A DNA stretch of 64,000 bases from Dactylonectria macrodidyma (taxonomy: Eukaryota > Ascomycota > Sordariomycetes > Hypocreales > Nectriaceae), in NCBI GenBank assembly GCA_020744425.1, contig JAGMUV010000018.1, positions 62,001 to 126,000 of the forward strand, in the 5' to 3' direction. The position numbers and the translations under genes were made by a program. Position 1 is the stretch's first letter, and each line of letters begins with the position of its first letter. Under the pieces are notes generated by a model. That model was not told the DNA's origin. It was given only the letters and a program-made list of their open reading frames with translations, and searched no databases. Below, piece after piece: positions 13,232 through 27,614 of this stretch.

Positions 13232-13621
13232 TGTAAAGTCCTTATATATAAAATATATAACTGATAAGGAAATATCTCCTTTAGCTCTTATCAGATAAGA
13301 CTATAAATAACATATTCAAAATCTCCTGATTTTTAGCTTTATAATGGTATATATTATGCCTCAGAAAGCCTACCTTCCTTATACTATAACTACAAAGGAT
13401 ATCTATAATAAGAACCTTTAATAAGGTTAGAGTTCAATCATCATCAATACATGCATTTCTCAACCAATCACATCAAACCGACTACCTTTCTAATCGTCTT
13501 TTCCTGCTCTTTCTGAATCTTCAATCCCTTTTCTGATTGGTCAATTCCTTGACCCACAATCGCCGAGTTCCACTAATAACCTTCCACTCCTTCCACTCCT
13601 TCCACTGCTATAGCCTTTACA
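13232..13621 (-). mobile_element. Solo LTR, short variant
   Basis: Begins TGTAAAGTCC and ends CTTTACA, flanked on both sides by ACTTT (13227-13231 and 13622-13626), a perfect 5-bp target duplication. At 390 bp it lacks about 150 bp present in the 556-bp copy at 41494. No internal region adjoins it, so it is a solo LTR. Confidence 0.85.
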
Positions 13622-13629
13622 ACTTTAAA

Positions 13630-15960
13630 GTAAGTTACAGGCCCTGCTTTTATAATTACTATATATTTATTTTAAGTCTTTTAGTATAAATTATATTAAA
13701 CTCTCTAATTATAAGAGATACTATTCTTAGACCTTTAGTGCTTATATAGTAAACACTTAAGCTTTTTTAAGCCTAACCCCCTTTTTTTTCTTCTTTCTTA
13801 TATTTCTTATAGCTTCCTTCTTCTTTTCTTCTTTTATTATTATTATTACTTTTATCTTTCCGTCTTTTTAGATTGCTATTATAATATTAATCTAGTTAAC
13901 TTCTTCTTATAGTACGTTTAATCAAGATAAGCTTATTATTCTTTAGAATATCTTTCTTTAATGCCTTTTTAATATATATAGCTTAGCTAAGTATAATATA
14001 AATATTAATACCTTTAACTTATAGTTTATTACTTATTAGTATAATTATAATGCTCTCTCTTTTTAAGCTTTTCCTATTTTTAGACTTTTAACCCTAGACT
14101 AACTTATAAATATTCTCTTCTTCTAGCTTCTTCTAGGATCCTTTATCTAATTAAATACTTTTTTAAATACTTACTAACTTCTGAATCTAGTTCTATAGCT
14201 ATCTTACTCTTAATTGCTTTAATTAACTGCTTTATATTAAGGTTAAGCTCACTCTCTTACTTAGAGTTAACTTATATAATTATTTAATCTAGCTTTTTAT
14301 TAAAATTAGATAATTTAAGGATTTTACTATTAAGGCTAGTGTTTAATTATTATAAACTGTATTAGCTTACTTAGTATATATTCTTACTAAGTAGTCTTAC
14401 TTTATTAACTACTTTTTTATAATTCTTAGTAAGGCTTCTTATTATATTAAAGCCTTATTTATAGCTCTTATTAAGAATATTAATTCGATTATGTATTATT
14501 ACTACCTTTCTAGCTATTTTTCTTATATAATATGCTTTTAAAACTATATTCTAACCCCTTTCTATATTTATATCTTATATCCTACTTTTATAAGTAGTTA
14601 GTATACTAATTGCATTTAGTATAACTATTCTAGCTATAATTAGAAATAGCTAACTAGTTATATTTTAATTAGTTATTATTAAAGTTCTTATAATTACTCT
14701 TTAGATAGTGCTATAATTACTAGGTCTTATGCCCCTAGTTTTTAAATAGCTAATATACTTAACTCTATATCTTGCTTTTAAATTATTACTAGCTACTTAG
14801 CTAAAGGAGGCTTTATAGTTAATTAAGCTATTATACACTAAGTAGCTATTCAGTCTGCTTAAGTTTTAAAAGATAGGTTCTGTTTATTTTAAATGCTATT
14901 TATAATATTTTTTCTATTAGAGTCTCTCTATTTTTAATATTATTTTAAGTCTTTTAAGAGGGATAGTATAGAAATCTAATAGTTCTTTTACTCTATAGTG
15001 TTTTTATTTACTTCCTTACTCTTATCTTTATAATCGCTTTTAGATCCTATTATACTACTTTATTTACCTTTTTATATAGAAGCTTAGCTATTTTTAGTAC
15101 GCTTCTTATATCCTTAAGTGTTTAATTAAACACTTCTTTAGTTAATATACTTAACCCTTTAATCTTAAGGCATTTTTAGGATTTATACTTCTATATTTAT
15201 TTAAAGTCCATTTTACAGTTAGATAAGGTTATTTATCTACTCTTCCTAAGCCTTAGTTTATAAGTTCTATAGTTTCTCCTCTATTTACTAGTAGTTAAGT
15301 ATCTTATTAAATACTTTCCTATTAATTCCTATTTAAAAACCTTAATTAAATAGCTTTAGAATCTTATTATCTTTATTACTAGTTTATTATCCCTAGTTAT
15401 TCTTAATAAACTGCTTAAATTAATTGCTGTTATTTATCTTTAGGATTCTTATACTATTTAAAGTCTTAATAATATATATTTTCTTATTTTTAAAAGCTTT
15501 CTTAATTCTAAAAGATCCTAGCTATCTAGGCTTAAGTTTAGCTATAGTAAATATATTATTATAGTTTTAAATATTATATTATAAGACTAGGTCTCCTTTC
15601 TTTAGGAGTGACTTATAGAGCTTAAAAGCATTCTTTTTAATAGCCTTTTAAGTATTATTATGTCTATAAGCTGTAACTTTCTCTCTAGCTTTTTCTACAT
15701 CTTCTTATTATCTCTTTAGGATCTGGATCCTAGCTAAGATCACTTCTTCTATCATTTTAACATTATCTTAGTTAATTAATCGCTAAATAGAGACTTTGAC
15801 TTCTATTAGAAGGATCGGTTCCTATTTATAGAGTAAGAAAAAAGGCGATCTCCTATAGGATCCTCAGACTGCAGACTGTTAAAGGTTACTGAGTAGTAAA
15901 AGTATAAGCTTATAGCTTATATAAGGATATTCTTATAAAGAATAATAAAGTAAGAAGTAT
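13630..15960 (-). pseudogene. Ty3/gypsy relic with integrase C-terminal end
   Basis: On the minus strand, 15960 down to about 15540 reads as the end of a gypsy integrase: a basic helical stretch, KKGDLVL, then a K.KPR.LG.FRI block, interrupted by stops consistent with RIP (for example CAA/CAG to TAA/TAG). The rest toward 13630 is too decayed to read and could include other element parts. No LTRs identified. Confidence 0.6.
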
Positions 15961-16415
15961 ATAAAGATAAGAGTGTTTTATTAGAAGATAGTTTATTATA
16001 GTGTATAGTAATTGTATATAATTTTATTATATAAAGAAATAAGCCCTAGGGGTGGTCCTTCTTTTATAGACAGATTAAGCCAGCTAATATATAGTTACTA
16101 AGACATGAAATATATTATTAAGAAGCCTAAAAGTTCAGCTATTTAGTGGTATTATTTTGTAATTTTATGTTAAGGAAATACTGAGATATCTTAATTTCGA
16201 ATTATAGAGGAATTGAAAGTCTGGATTATAAAGCAAAATTGCCTGATTTTAAAGCACGGACTAATATTAGGCCGATTAACTATTATTAGTTATATAGTGT
16301 GAATATTGTTATTAATACTGTATTTTATTATATTTAAATAGGATTTTATATAGAATTTATAAGCTTATAATTAAGCTTAAAACTTAGCTTATTAAAGGAG
16401 ATATATATATTCATA
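15961..16415. other. Unassigned sequence between relics
   Basis: About 450 bp, less AT-rich than its surroundings. No coding, RNA or terminal-repeat signal seen. Confidence 0.4.
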
Positions 16416-16855
16416 TAACGTACTTAATAAGCATGCGTTGCATCCAAGTATGCAACGCACTTATACTATACTTAAAAGTGTAAACTTTAAATTTTCTAAA
16501 ATGGGCTATATAGTCTTACAAAGTTTAGAAAATTAACTTTAAGTAATTAACTAAAAAAGTCATAAGTTAGTATTTTTATTAGATTTTTATCTAATTTATT
16601 TAGCTTTTTAAAATTATAAATAAGAAAAAAAACAGTGTGAATAAGATTTTTTAAAATAGGTTTATAAATAAAATCTTTAAAAGATTTAAAGAAATCTTTA
16701 CTTATTTTTATATACTTATTAAACCTATATATAAAATATAAGCTATTTTAAGTCTAGTTTAAATTTTTAAAGAATTTTTAAAAAAGTACTGTTTTAAGTA
16801 TAAATTGGAAATGCGACGCATACTTGGATGCGACGCATGCTTATTAAGTACGTTA
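16416..16855. mobile_element. Short TIR element, atgcgtcgca module type
   Basis: Well-preserved ends TAACGTACTTAATAAGC. Left modules AAGCATGCGTTGCATCC and AAGTATGCAACGCA; right modules are AAGCATGCGTCGCATCC and AAGTATGCGTCGCA, inverted. Length 440 bp. Sister of the element at 28084. Confidence 0.82.
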
Positions 16856-17199
16856 TTTATTTGGGTTTAATAAGTTTAATACTATACATTTTATAAAAAA
16901 AGAAAGTAATAGAGTATAATACTTTATTATTATTTTATTATTTAATTTAAGCGCTTTATATAAAGTCTAAAAAGTCTATTTTTAATTTAATTTCTTATTT
17001 AAAATTAAAAGTTATTAAAATAAGCTTAGTTAATATAATTTTTTTAATTTTATTAAATGTATTTCTTATAGTATTATTTTATAAAAGTCTTTTTCTTTTT
17101 ATATAAAGTTAATAAATAATATAATATATTTATTAAACCTTTTAATAAATTTTTAATAGTAATTAGTAAATTTAAAAAGGCTTATACTTTTATAATATT

Positions 17200-17627
17200 T
17201 AATATATATAATAAGCATACTAGTTAAATAAGTATACTAATTACTGATATTTTATACTTTAAATTATAATTTTTAAAAAGTTCTTAAAAATCTGAATTAT
17301 TCTTAAAATATTTAAAACTTAATATATAGGCTAATTATATAATAACTTATATAAAAACTTTTATAAAATTAATATATTTTTTTATAAAGTTATTAAGAAA
17401 AAACCTATTCACACTATGTATCTTCTTAATTTTATATATAATAAGCTAATTAAAAATTTAAAAAAAGTACTATACTATTTTTCCTTTTTTTTTAATATTT
17501 AAAAATGATTTTTTAATATTTTTAATAATTACATAGCCTATTTTAAAAATCTGATATTATTGCTTTTAGCTGTATAATATAAGTGTATAGTAAGCTTGTT
17601 TAACTAGCATGCTTATTATATATATTA
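17200..17627. mobile_element. Short TIR element, atactagtta module type
   Basis: Left end TAATATATATAATAAGC with modules AAGCATACTAGTTAAAT and AAGTATACTAATTA; the right end is the inverted copy. Length 428 bp. The module matches the full-length Fot1-type element at 34663. Confidence 0.78.
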
Positions 17628-18127
17628 TTAGTTTTAATTATTTACTAATTATAATATTTTTTTTTAGAATTATTTTAATCTTATTATAAAGGATTATATA
17701 TTTAAAAAATTCTACTTTTAAAATATAAAAATGACTTTTTTCTAATTTAATTAATAAGTTATAGTTTTATAAAACTTATAGTACTTTATAAATATACTTT
17801 ATATATTCTTCTTTTATTTTAAAGAAAATAAAGATAAAATTTAAATAATATATAGTAAATATATTAATATACTTTTATAATATATTATTAATTATATATT
17901 AAAATATAATTAGTATACTTATAAGTTTAAGATGTATAATAAAGTATTTATATAATTTAAACTTTATTTTAAAAGCAGTATTCTATTTATATCTTTCTTT
18001 AATATAAATATAATTATATACATTTTTAAGATTTAATACTATAAATACTTTTATACTATAAAATCAGTCTTTAAGCTTTATAATAAGTAGTAATAGAGTT
18101 TGATCTTTTAATATAATATTATACAAG

Positions 18128-19639
18128 TAATATATATAATATACGAGTGAGACAAATAAGCGAGTGTAATACTCTAGTTTTTACCTTAAAATACAATTTT
18201 TAAAAAGTTATTAGAAATTTAAACTAGGCTTAAAATAGCTAAAATTTTAACTTTAACTTATTTATAATATATATTATCACTATTAAAACCGCTATTCGGA
18301 CTTTTATTTCTGCGCTACTGCGTTCCTCGTTGCCGCGTTTCTGTACAGTCACATGTTTGCATTGCTTGAGTTGTCTTAAGACGAAGGACTCGATTGATTG
18401 GTCGACCTAGTTACAGATAGACTCTTATCCCTCCTCCCTTAAACCTTCCTCCGCTAAATCCTTCAACCTCGATGTTAGAGGCGACCGCAGCAGGATTCCC
18501 TTAGTTTCTAACGCAGTTATCACTCCTTTGGCTGTATATTGATTAGCATAAGGTCAGCCTATAACTGCATGACCTATGCATTATAGCTCTTTAAGTTATT
18601 AAGGAAGGCATTATTAATAGTTATCATTTCCTTCCTTACCTCCTTTTAAGCTAATTCTTTTAATAAGACTTACTCTATCTTAATCTATCAGATTATATCC
18701 TTATCTAGTAAGGCTTATAAGAATAAGTTCTCTTAGAAGATATAGTAATTAAAGATCGCTAGTTAGATAAGCCTCTTACGACTAGGCTAGCTAAACTCAG
18801 CCTCTATTATGCGTTCTAGGCCAGATAGGCAAGATGCTCTTTATAGCCTAGGAAGCAGGCTTCGATCTTCTTCGATTCTTTTGGCTAGCGTATATACAAG
18901 ACGATTCTCGTATGCTAGTGTTGGCGAGGGTCCGCCGGGCTGTCGCGCGATGCGCTATACGCGCATTATGTCATTTATTTGGTCAGGGGGGGTCATTTTG
19001 AATTGCGATTATTAAATTGCGACGTGATTGGAATTGTGACGAGGTAACTTGGAATGCGACGAACCCTCACAGGGCTTTTATTGCATGACGATTTTGCCTT
19101 CTGATATCTAGCTTTTCTATCTAGCTTTCCAGCTGCTTAACGTATTTCAAAGGGTTGATTAAGACAGTAAGGCTTGCACCCTGATGCAGTAGAAACTCTA
19201 GTCATTCTGAGTTACTATTGCCTTAGGCTTGGGTTTTAGGCCCTCACACTGTTATTTACTATTGGTTATTGTTTTTTTTTTTTACTGTTTAACCTCTGGC
19301 CCTTCTCTGAGTATGCGCTACTAAGGACTATAACCTTAAAAAAAAAAAAATATATATTATTTTTATGAATCTTTTTAAATTATATATACATATAGTACTA
19401 GTAGTATTAAATTCGCACTGTTTTTTTCACTATTTTTATTTATAATTAGCTTAATAAATTTTTTAAAAATATAAAAAAAAGACTAACTTATTAACTTTTT
19501 AATTAAATATTTAAAATTAATTTCCTAAAAATTATAAAGCTTTATAGCCTATTTTAGAAATTTTAAAGTTTATACTTTTAGCTATATAATATAAGTATTA
19601 CACTTGCTTATTTATCTCACTCGCTTATTATATATATTA
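18128..19639. mobile_element. Composite TIR element carrying a retroposon-like insert
   Basis: Ends match the TIR family (left TAATATATATAAT followed by CGAGTGAG and AAGCGAGTG submodules; right inverted). The element is split 150 bp from its left end by a 1.07-kb insert; without it the length is normal, about 430 bp. The element at 50177 has the same insert at the same site. Confidence 0.75.
18278..19348 (+). mobile_element. ~1.07-kb retroposon-like element, copy 2
   Basis: Best-preserved copy. It starts CACTATTAAAACCGC and ends CTATAACC followed by an A-run (19337-19350). AATATATATTAT lies on both sides (18266-18277 and 19349-19360), a 12-bp target duplication. The A-tail and duplication suggest retroposition. 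A 68-codon open frame at 18809-19015 has no recognisable domain and is probably not a gene. Confidence 0.7.
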
Positions 19640-19762
19640 ATAATAATTTATAATAAGTTAGAGTTTATTATTTTTTTAAAAATAAATATAATTAAGTAAC
19701 TAATTAATATTAAACCTAAGTAAATATATAAATATATATATTTCCTTTAATAAGCTAAGTTT

Positions 19763-20309
19763 TATAAAGGCTATAGTAGTAAAAGGAGTGAAAGGAGTGA
19801 AAGATTATTAGTAGAACTCGGCGATTATAAGTCAAGAAATTAACTAATTAGAAAAGGGATTAAAGATTCAGAAAGGGCAGAAAAAGACAATTAGAAAAGT
19901 AATCAGTTTAATGTAATTAGTTAAGAAATGCATGTATTAATAATAGTAATCTGTTTAAACTAGCTAGAAAAAAGCCCCAGCTTTATAAAGAGATTACTAT
20001 TTAGTTATATATCCAATCTAATAGAGGATTTAGATAATTTATTATAATAAAACCGGATAAGACATATCCTGAGTTTTAAGACTATTAGATATCTATTTAA
20101 TACTTAAACTCTAACCTTATTAAAGGTTCTTATTATAGATATCTTTTATAGTTATAATATAAAAAAGATAGGCTTTTTAAAGTATATTATATACTATTAT
20201 AAAGCTAAAAATCAGAAGATTTTAAATATATTATTTATATTCTTATTTAATAAGAGTTAAAGGAGATATTTCTTTATTAGTTATATATTTTATATATAAG
20301 AACTTTATA
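19763..20309 (+). mobile_element. LTR of the TGTAAAG family
   Basis: Starts TATAAAGGCTATAG (TG to TA at the first dinucleotide) and ends CTTTATA; 547 bp, aligned along its length with the copy at 41494. No target duplication found, perhaps because a TIR element abuts its right end. Confidence 0.7.
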
Positions 20310-20717
20310 TAAATAAGCTTATGTAATACTTATATTATATATTTAAAAGTATAAACTTTAAATTTTCTAAAATAGGCTATATAACTCTAAGACTTTTAAG
20401 AAATTAATTTTAAATATTTAATTAAAAAGTTAATAAGCTAGTCTTTTTTTTATATTTTTAAATAAATTCTTAAGCTAGTTATAAACATATATAGTAAAGA
20501 GAACAGTATGAATTTAATACTACTAGCGCTATATATATATATAATCTAAAAAGTTTCATAAAAATAATATATATTATAAATAAGTTAAAGTTAAGGTTTT
20601 AGCTATTCTAAGCTTAATTTGAGTTTTTAAGAATTATTTTAAAACTGCAGTTTAAAGTAAAAATCAGAATATTATACTTACTTACTTATTTATTACACAA
20701 GCTTATTATATATATTA
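20304..20717. mobile_element. Short TIR element abutting an LTR
   Basis: Right end GCTTATTATATATATTA with inverted submodules (cttacttacttattta, acacaagctt). The left end is reduced to one module next to the LTR end. The interior (AATAGGCTATATAACTC, AAAGTAAAAATCAG) is the shared core in reverse. Confidence 0.6.
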
Positions 20718-21199
20718 AGTTAATTATAAAGCTTTAATATATAGATATTTATTAATACTAGTTATAATAAGAATATAAAAAGAAGAGAATTAAATTTAAT
20801 TAAGTCTTAATATTAAAAATAATTATAAATAGAATAATAAAAGCCTTATTTAAATAATAGTATATAATATTTATTAAAATACTTTAAATAGAGAATATTT
20901 TAAATTAAATTGCTTTAAAATAGTAAATAAATACTATAAAGAATTAGATTATAAAAATATATAATTAAAAAGTAAGTAATAGCTCTAATAAAGAAGCAAG
21001 ACTCAGATATTAAAAAGGGCAGAGGCTTAAAAAATAACTTATAGAATAGCTAAGTCCTTAATAATAGCTTTAGCTAAGAGAGTGTGTTATAATATGTATT
21101 TAAGTAGTAGAGTATGTATATAGTATATAACTACTATAATAATATCCTTCTAGCTATTTTAGTATAAAGGATGTATAGGAACTTAGAGCAGGGACTTAA
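20718..21199. other. Unclassified AT-rich sequence
   Basis: About 480 bp of AT-rich sequence between a TIR element and the gypsy element. No motif or boundary recognised. Confidence 0.4.
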
Positions 21200-21580
21200 T
21201 GTAATAGTCATGTTCTCAGGCCAGGCTATACAGAGTATAGAGTAGCTTAAAAAGGGTTCTTAAGGGATAGACCAGGGTTTATATTAGTAGAACGGTTAAG
21301 TCATACTTACTAAGCAGTAGTCATAGTATTATATTAAGGAATAATTAATATATAATAATGCGTAATAATTAGAGTAGATTAAGGTAATTAAGTTATATTA
21401 ATAGCTAAGGAGCTGCTTATACTAGATATACACTTCTTAAGTATTTATATAATTATAGTATAAATTAGATTATTTAGATTATTTAGTATTCTAAGTGATT
21501 TATATATAATTAAAGTAAAAGGTAGGGGTGCTATTAGTATATATAATTAGATTATAGCCTAGTTTATATAGGTTATAATA
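21200..21580 (-). repeat. Left (3') LTR of the gypsy element
   Basis: 381 bp, from TGTAATAGTCATG to GGTTATAATA. It aligns with the right LTR throughout (for example TAAAAAGGGTTCTTAAGGG), with mainly transition differences; its terminal CA has become TA. Confidence 0.88.
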
Positions 21581-22984
21581 CGATATCTCCCTTCTATTAG
21601 TTCTTATCTTTAAGATCTATAATCTATATGCTTATATTTATAAGTCCTTTTCCTTCCTTTATCCTTTCTTTATAATAACTGACTGTATTATTAAGAAATG
21701 CAAACCTATTACTATAAAAACTAAGTAATATAATGCCTTTCTTAAGGCTATTTTCTTTTATTAGATTACTATAAAAAATTCCTACTCTTTCTATAAGCAG
21801 ACTAAAATAACCTATTCTTTATCTAAGAATGATTCTTCTTAATGCTTTAAATGCATTTAGCTAAATAAGCCTTTTTATAATACTTATAGTCTTTCTCCTT
21901 AGTAGTTATATAAGATTACTACTTACTATGCTTATTTTAAGTCTAAGTTAGAAGAGGCTGAAAATGCTTATTATTAAATAGATATAAAGATTAAGCGTCT
22001 TTAAAAATAAAAGAAATTATAATTTAAGAAGATAATATATACTATATTACGCAGTATTAATAATATAGAGGAGCTTAAGTAAGTAGAAAGAGAGGAAACT
22101 AAATAAGAGGCATAATACTAAGTTACTTCTCCTTCTTCTTCTAAGCACTATTCTTTTACTAAGGGTATTTTACTTAAAGATTTTTTAAATACATAAGGTA
22201 GGGTTTACTTAGAAGTATTATTAAATCCATCCTTTATTATTACTTTTAGTTTTACTTCTTCTTCTAATATTCTATATAGAATGTCTTTAATAAATATTAT
22301 ATATAAATAAGGTTTTTTAGTAATTATTATAATATTTTGCTTTTAAAGTAGTCTTTTTACTTTATAAGATATATTATTTTCTTATTGATTTTCTTTATAT
22401 TATAAATTTCTTTAATATAATACTCTTTAGGGTCTTTTATTACTAGTTTATAACTTTATCTATTATTAATTAAGATAGTGTTTTCTATTAATTCTAATAA
22501 TAAGATATAAAAAACTAAGTAATATTATATTTTTAAGTCTAGTCTGTAGTTATTTTCTAAGATTTTCTTTAAAACTTTATAAGGTCTGATATATTTATAG
22601 TTAAGTTTTTTACTTAGTCTATCTATTAATAGGTTTTTTATTATAAATAAGACTATATCTCCTTTTAAAAAGGATAGTCCTTTTAGCCTTTTTTAATTAT
22701 AGTATTTTTTTATTTATTCTTATATGAATTTAAGTTCAGTTTTTATTTCTTTATAAAGGTTTTTTAGTTAGTCTAATATTAGGATTACTTTTAAGTTAAT
22801 GATTCTATTATACTATTATTAGTATATATTTAATATAAATCTAAAATTAGCATAGTATAGTATAAGCTTAGTGCTTTTATTAGTTATAATATTATAACTT
22901 AATTATACTATAAGTAACTTTTTTACTTAATTATTTTACTTATAGTTAATATAATATTATAAGTATTGCTTAAGTATTTAATTT

Positions 22985-23260
22985 ATATATTCTATCTATC
23001 TATTAGTCTATAGTTAAAATACTATTATAAGTTAGTAGTTTAATCCTAGTTAGGCTATTAAGGCTTATTAAAACTTAGATATAAACAGAGGTCCTCTGTT
23101 ATTTAGGATCTCTATTAGTAAGCTATGTATATTAATAATGTTCTATAAGAATAGGTAAGCGAACTGTTTAGTGTTTATTGATTTTTAATATAGTATAAAA
23201 TAGGAAAATTTCATAAATCTGTCTATAATAATAAGAATGCTATTATAGAAGGTGCTATTT
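22985..23260 (-). pseudogene. Gypsy integrase core relic
   Basis: Minus-strand translation shows a decayed integrase core: an I.DRF.KF.YFI block near 23200, NRGPLF near 23085 and, near 23010, a TN...IEY stretch where the family's conserved TDGQTER-type motif is expected. Stops at former Gln/Trp codons fit RIP. Confidence 0.75.
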
Positions 23261-24599
23261 ATAGGGTCTTTTAATAGGGGTAGTTTTATAATAAAATCCA
23301 TTATAATAGAGTCCTATAGTCACTTAGTAACTAGTAGGGGTTATAATTCTTTATATAGTTTATAGTATTATACCTTAGTTTTATTATATAATTTATAAGA
23401 TTTAATAACTTTTATAACTATTCTTTTTATATTAAGAAATATATATACTATTTTAACTTATTTAAAGGTCTTATTAATTCTTAAGTATTTATATAAGGAG
23501 TAGTTATAGATATCCTATATTAAATATTCTTATAGTTCTAGAGGGATTTATAACCTTCATAGTTTGAGTTATAATTTAGGAATTAAGTAAGGTGCTCTTA
23601 TTATTCTATTTATTTCATATATCTAATTATATTCCTTTATCTATTCGTAGAGTGTTTCTTAAGATACTATTATTATAATTTAAACCGCTTTATTAAGTTT
23701 ATTAGCTTATTTAAGTTTTTTTTATATCTTATTAGGTTTATAGTTTTAGTAATTATCTATTTCTTAATATTCTTTAGTATATTATTCTAAGAGATCTATA
23801 GAGTATTATTTATATTATATTATATAATTAATATATGCCTTTATAAAGTTATTATAAAAGTACTAATAGAGTTTCTTAGCTAAGGTTTAGGAGTTTCTAT
23901 AATAGTTACTTTAATAGAAATAAGTGATTACTTAGGATCCTTATAATTCTATTAAGATTGCTTTTCCTTCTTACTATAGTAATTCTCTTAAGACTGGATG
24001 CTTATTATATATTTATTATTTAAAGCTTTGCTTAGGCTTCTATAATCATTCTAATAAGTCTTCTAATAACTAGGACTTGCTTATAGCTATAATGTATTTT
24101 TATTTAAAGTATCCTTTAGAAGTATAGGCTAATATCTACTTATTAGCTTTTAGTATATTAACTTTAAAGTTAGATTATTAACTTATTATATTAGCTTATT
24201 TATTTTCTAAGCCTTTCTTATAAATAATAATATAATCGAATTCTAATAGGTATTCTATATAATAAAGTTGCTTTTTACTAAGCTCTTATATAGTAGTAAA
24301 GTATGAGATATTCTTATAGTTTATATAGACTATAATTCAGTATTCGCTTTTTAAGAAGTAGTATTAGAATTCTTTAAAAGAGTTAACTATTATTAAGAAT
24401 TCTTTATTATAGATAGAATAGTTAAGTTTAGCTCCTTTTAGTATATATAAGTAGAATGCAATTAAGTATAAGTTTCCTTTATTATCCTATTATTTAATTT
24501 AGGCTCTTAAGGTAAAGTTAGAAGTATTAGTTTTTAATTTAATTAGTCATTTTAAATTAAAGGTTATTAAAATAGGTTTACTAAGGATAGCTTATTTTA

Positions 24600-25000
24600 A
24601 GTTATTAAAGGCTTTTTAGGCCTTTATATTCTATTTAAAGTTTATATCTTTCTTTATAAGTTCTATTAAAGGTTTTATAATTTTACTAAATTTATAAATA
24701 AACCTTTTATAGTAATTAGCAAACTCTAAGAAGCTTTATACTTTTTTAATACTTTTATCTAGTCTTAGCCAATCTTTAATAGCTTTGATTTTCTTTTTAT
24801 CCATTCGGATCTTATTTAATTAAATAGTGTGTCTAAGAAAGTCTACTTCTTATATATAGAACTTGCTTTTCATTAGTTCTATAAGTAGTTTTATATTTTA
24901 TAGTTTCTATAAGATTATATATATATATTTTATATATTCTTCTTCTATTTCTAAAAAGATTAAAATATTATTAAAGTAGTATATAATAAAGATATTAAAA
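24600..25000 (-). pseudogene. Gypsy reverse transcriptase / RNase H relic
   Basis: At 24958-24987 the minus strand reads YFNNILIF where reverse transcriptases have the Y-x-D-D active site; both aspartates read as asparagine. Downstream, [33 protein letters not shown] and [15 protein letters not shown] are the typical Ty3/gypsy continuation. Several stops confirm inactivity. Confidence 0.85.
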
Positions 25001-27614
25001 TATTCTTTTAGAATATTAGTAATTATTTATTAGAATATTATTAGTATATTTATAAGTCTAAAAAGCATTATTAAATATTTAAATAATCTGAATTTAGTTC
25101 TAAATATAGTCTTTTATTTATTTCTAGGTTTTATATAGACTAAGCTATAAGCGTTTTTTAAGTTAAGTGCTATAAACTACTTTTTATTATAAAGACAGTC
25201 CTTTAGTTTAGTAATTAAGAATAATAGTATTTAGTCTTTTAATATAATATTATTTAGCTATTAGTAGTTTATAACTAATTAGAGTTTTTTATTCTTTTTT
25301 AAAATAAATATAACTAAGTATTCTATAGAGGATTTTAAGATTTAAATATATCACTTTTTTAATATATCTTTAAAGTATTCTTTTAGTATTTATAGCTATA
25401 TATTATTAAGGTTATAGAGTTTAAAGAACTTAAGTGAACTTCTATCTTTTAATACTATTTTATAATCTTATTTACTATATTTAAGTAGACCTATTTCTAA
25501 TTCTTTAGTAAATAGTTTTTTATAAATATAGTAAGTAAGTAGTATATTCTTTAATCTTTTATTTACTTCTTATTATTTCTTTATTTTAATAAGGTCTTTA
25601 TTAAGCTTTATTAATTAGCTTTATATAAAGGTAATAGTATAGTATATCTTATTATTTTAAGCTTTATAGTATTTATATTTTATATTTTAAAGTAAGAAAG
25701 TTTCTATTATTTCTTTTACTAATACTTTACTAATACTATTATTAGTTAAAGTTTAAGATCTTATATTATTATCTAAATCTGATTCTTAAGAAAAGTAATT
25801 ATTAATATTATTAAAGTTTACTTAGCTAGTCCTTTAGTTTATTATTAGGTTAATTCATTTTAACTATAAGTACTCTAAGACTAAAGTATAATTTATAATA
25901 AGTATTATATTAAATAAGATTCCTTTATTTTATCTTTCTATAAAAACCTTAAGATAATTAACCTCTTTAGTTATTCTTCTATTATTATAATTAAAAGAAG
26001 ATCCTTTAAGATTTTATACTTTATATAGATTTACTTTATCTTTTTATAAAAGTTTTAATATATTTACTACTATAGAGTAGATATAATTGAATTTTATACT
26101 ACTATCTATTAGAATAAGTAGCCAGTTTCCCTTAATTTATACTTATATTTCTAAGTACTGTTTTATTAATTATATGCTTTTAGTTATATATAGAGCTCTT
26201 ATTTTAAGGGGTTCTGCTTTCTTTAGCTCTATGCTTATCTATTACTTTATTATAAATAGTATTAGGAGTTTTTTATACTCTTTATTATTCTGTTTTATAA
26301 AGGTTAGAATATTTATCTTTAATTATACTTATACTATATATTAACCTTATTATATATATATATTTAATACTTAGGTTATTAGTAGTTAGTAAAGTTAGTA
26401 TTAAGGCATTAGTATTTTATAGAGTAATTTATATTATATTCTATAAGTTATATAATTCTTAGGTTCTTATACTACTTCTATACTTAGTAGTCCTCTATAT
26501 CCTCTACTTTATAGGGTTTTATTATAAGTTGACTGTTTGCTTATACTAAGAAATAGTCTTACTTAAGCTTCTTTATAAAGTATATAGTATACTTTTAATA
26601 GATATATAAAGCCTATGAGATTTCTTTATGTTTTTAGTATTCTTAGTATACTTAGGAGTTATCTCTCCTAAGCTATTATTTAATTAGGTTTTATGGATTT
26701 TATTTATTATTCTAATATAGAGCTTGGATATAGATATCCGCATCTTCTATAAAGTCCTATATTTCCTTAGTAAACTATTCAATTTAAATGTCTTTTATTA
26801 TATATATTAGTGCGTTTTATTCTTTTAGGATAATACTTTAGAGTTCGTTATCTAACTCTAGGTATTCTTTTACTAGTATAAGGATATTATTATTCTTAAT
26901 ATTATACTCTGCCTCTCTAGCTTAGTATATATTTTATCCTATGCTAACCTATAGTTAGGGAGTAGGTTATTATATAATATAACTATGCATTATACTACTA
27001 TTTATTATAATAAGTTATCTCTTACTAGTTTATTAGTAATTAGGCTATTAGTCTAAGATATTAAGCTTATTAAAATCCTCTATTTATATTAGTAATTCTC
27101 TAAGTTATTAGACTATAGTAATAGTATATATTTTATTATTAGGTCAGAGTATAATAGCTAGATAACTTAAAACTTAGCCTATAAGGATTGGTTTTTATTT
27201 CTTAGCTATTACTTCTTAAGTTCTTTCTTCTTATTCTCTTTTCTTTTCTGCTTTATATTAGTATACTGCTTTTCATTTTATTTATAGCTATTGCTCACAT
27301 GCTTCTAGGTTGTCTTTTTCTCTTTCTATTTACTAGTTCTATTTACTAAGTTTCTTTTTATATTTATCTTCTTATAATTACTTATTCTTAAGTCTGGTTC
27401 TTTTAATCAGTCTTCCTTAAGGAATATCTTTATATTTTAATTTATCTATTTAATCTTATATATTTACTATATTATAGTTATATCTACTAAAATAACTATT
27501 AAAACTGCTTTAAGTTATATTAATAGATTAAGTTAGGCGATCGTCTCCTTTCTTAACTAAGTTAATACTATAAGTAAGCATAGTAATAGGCTTAAATAGT
27601 TTCTTTTCTTTTTT

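Noticed and set aside
10306..13621. Complete LTR retrotransposon bounded by two same-orientation LTRs
   Set aside because: The 13232 LTR has its own perfect target duplication, so it is a solo insertion, and the left LTR is truncated.
26087..26344. 85-codon plus-strand frame with hydrophobic translation
   Set aside because: It is antisense to the decayed gypsy polyprotein; AT-rich DNA gives hydrophobic translations by chance.
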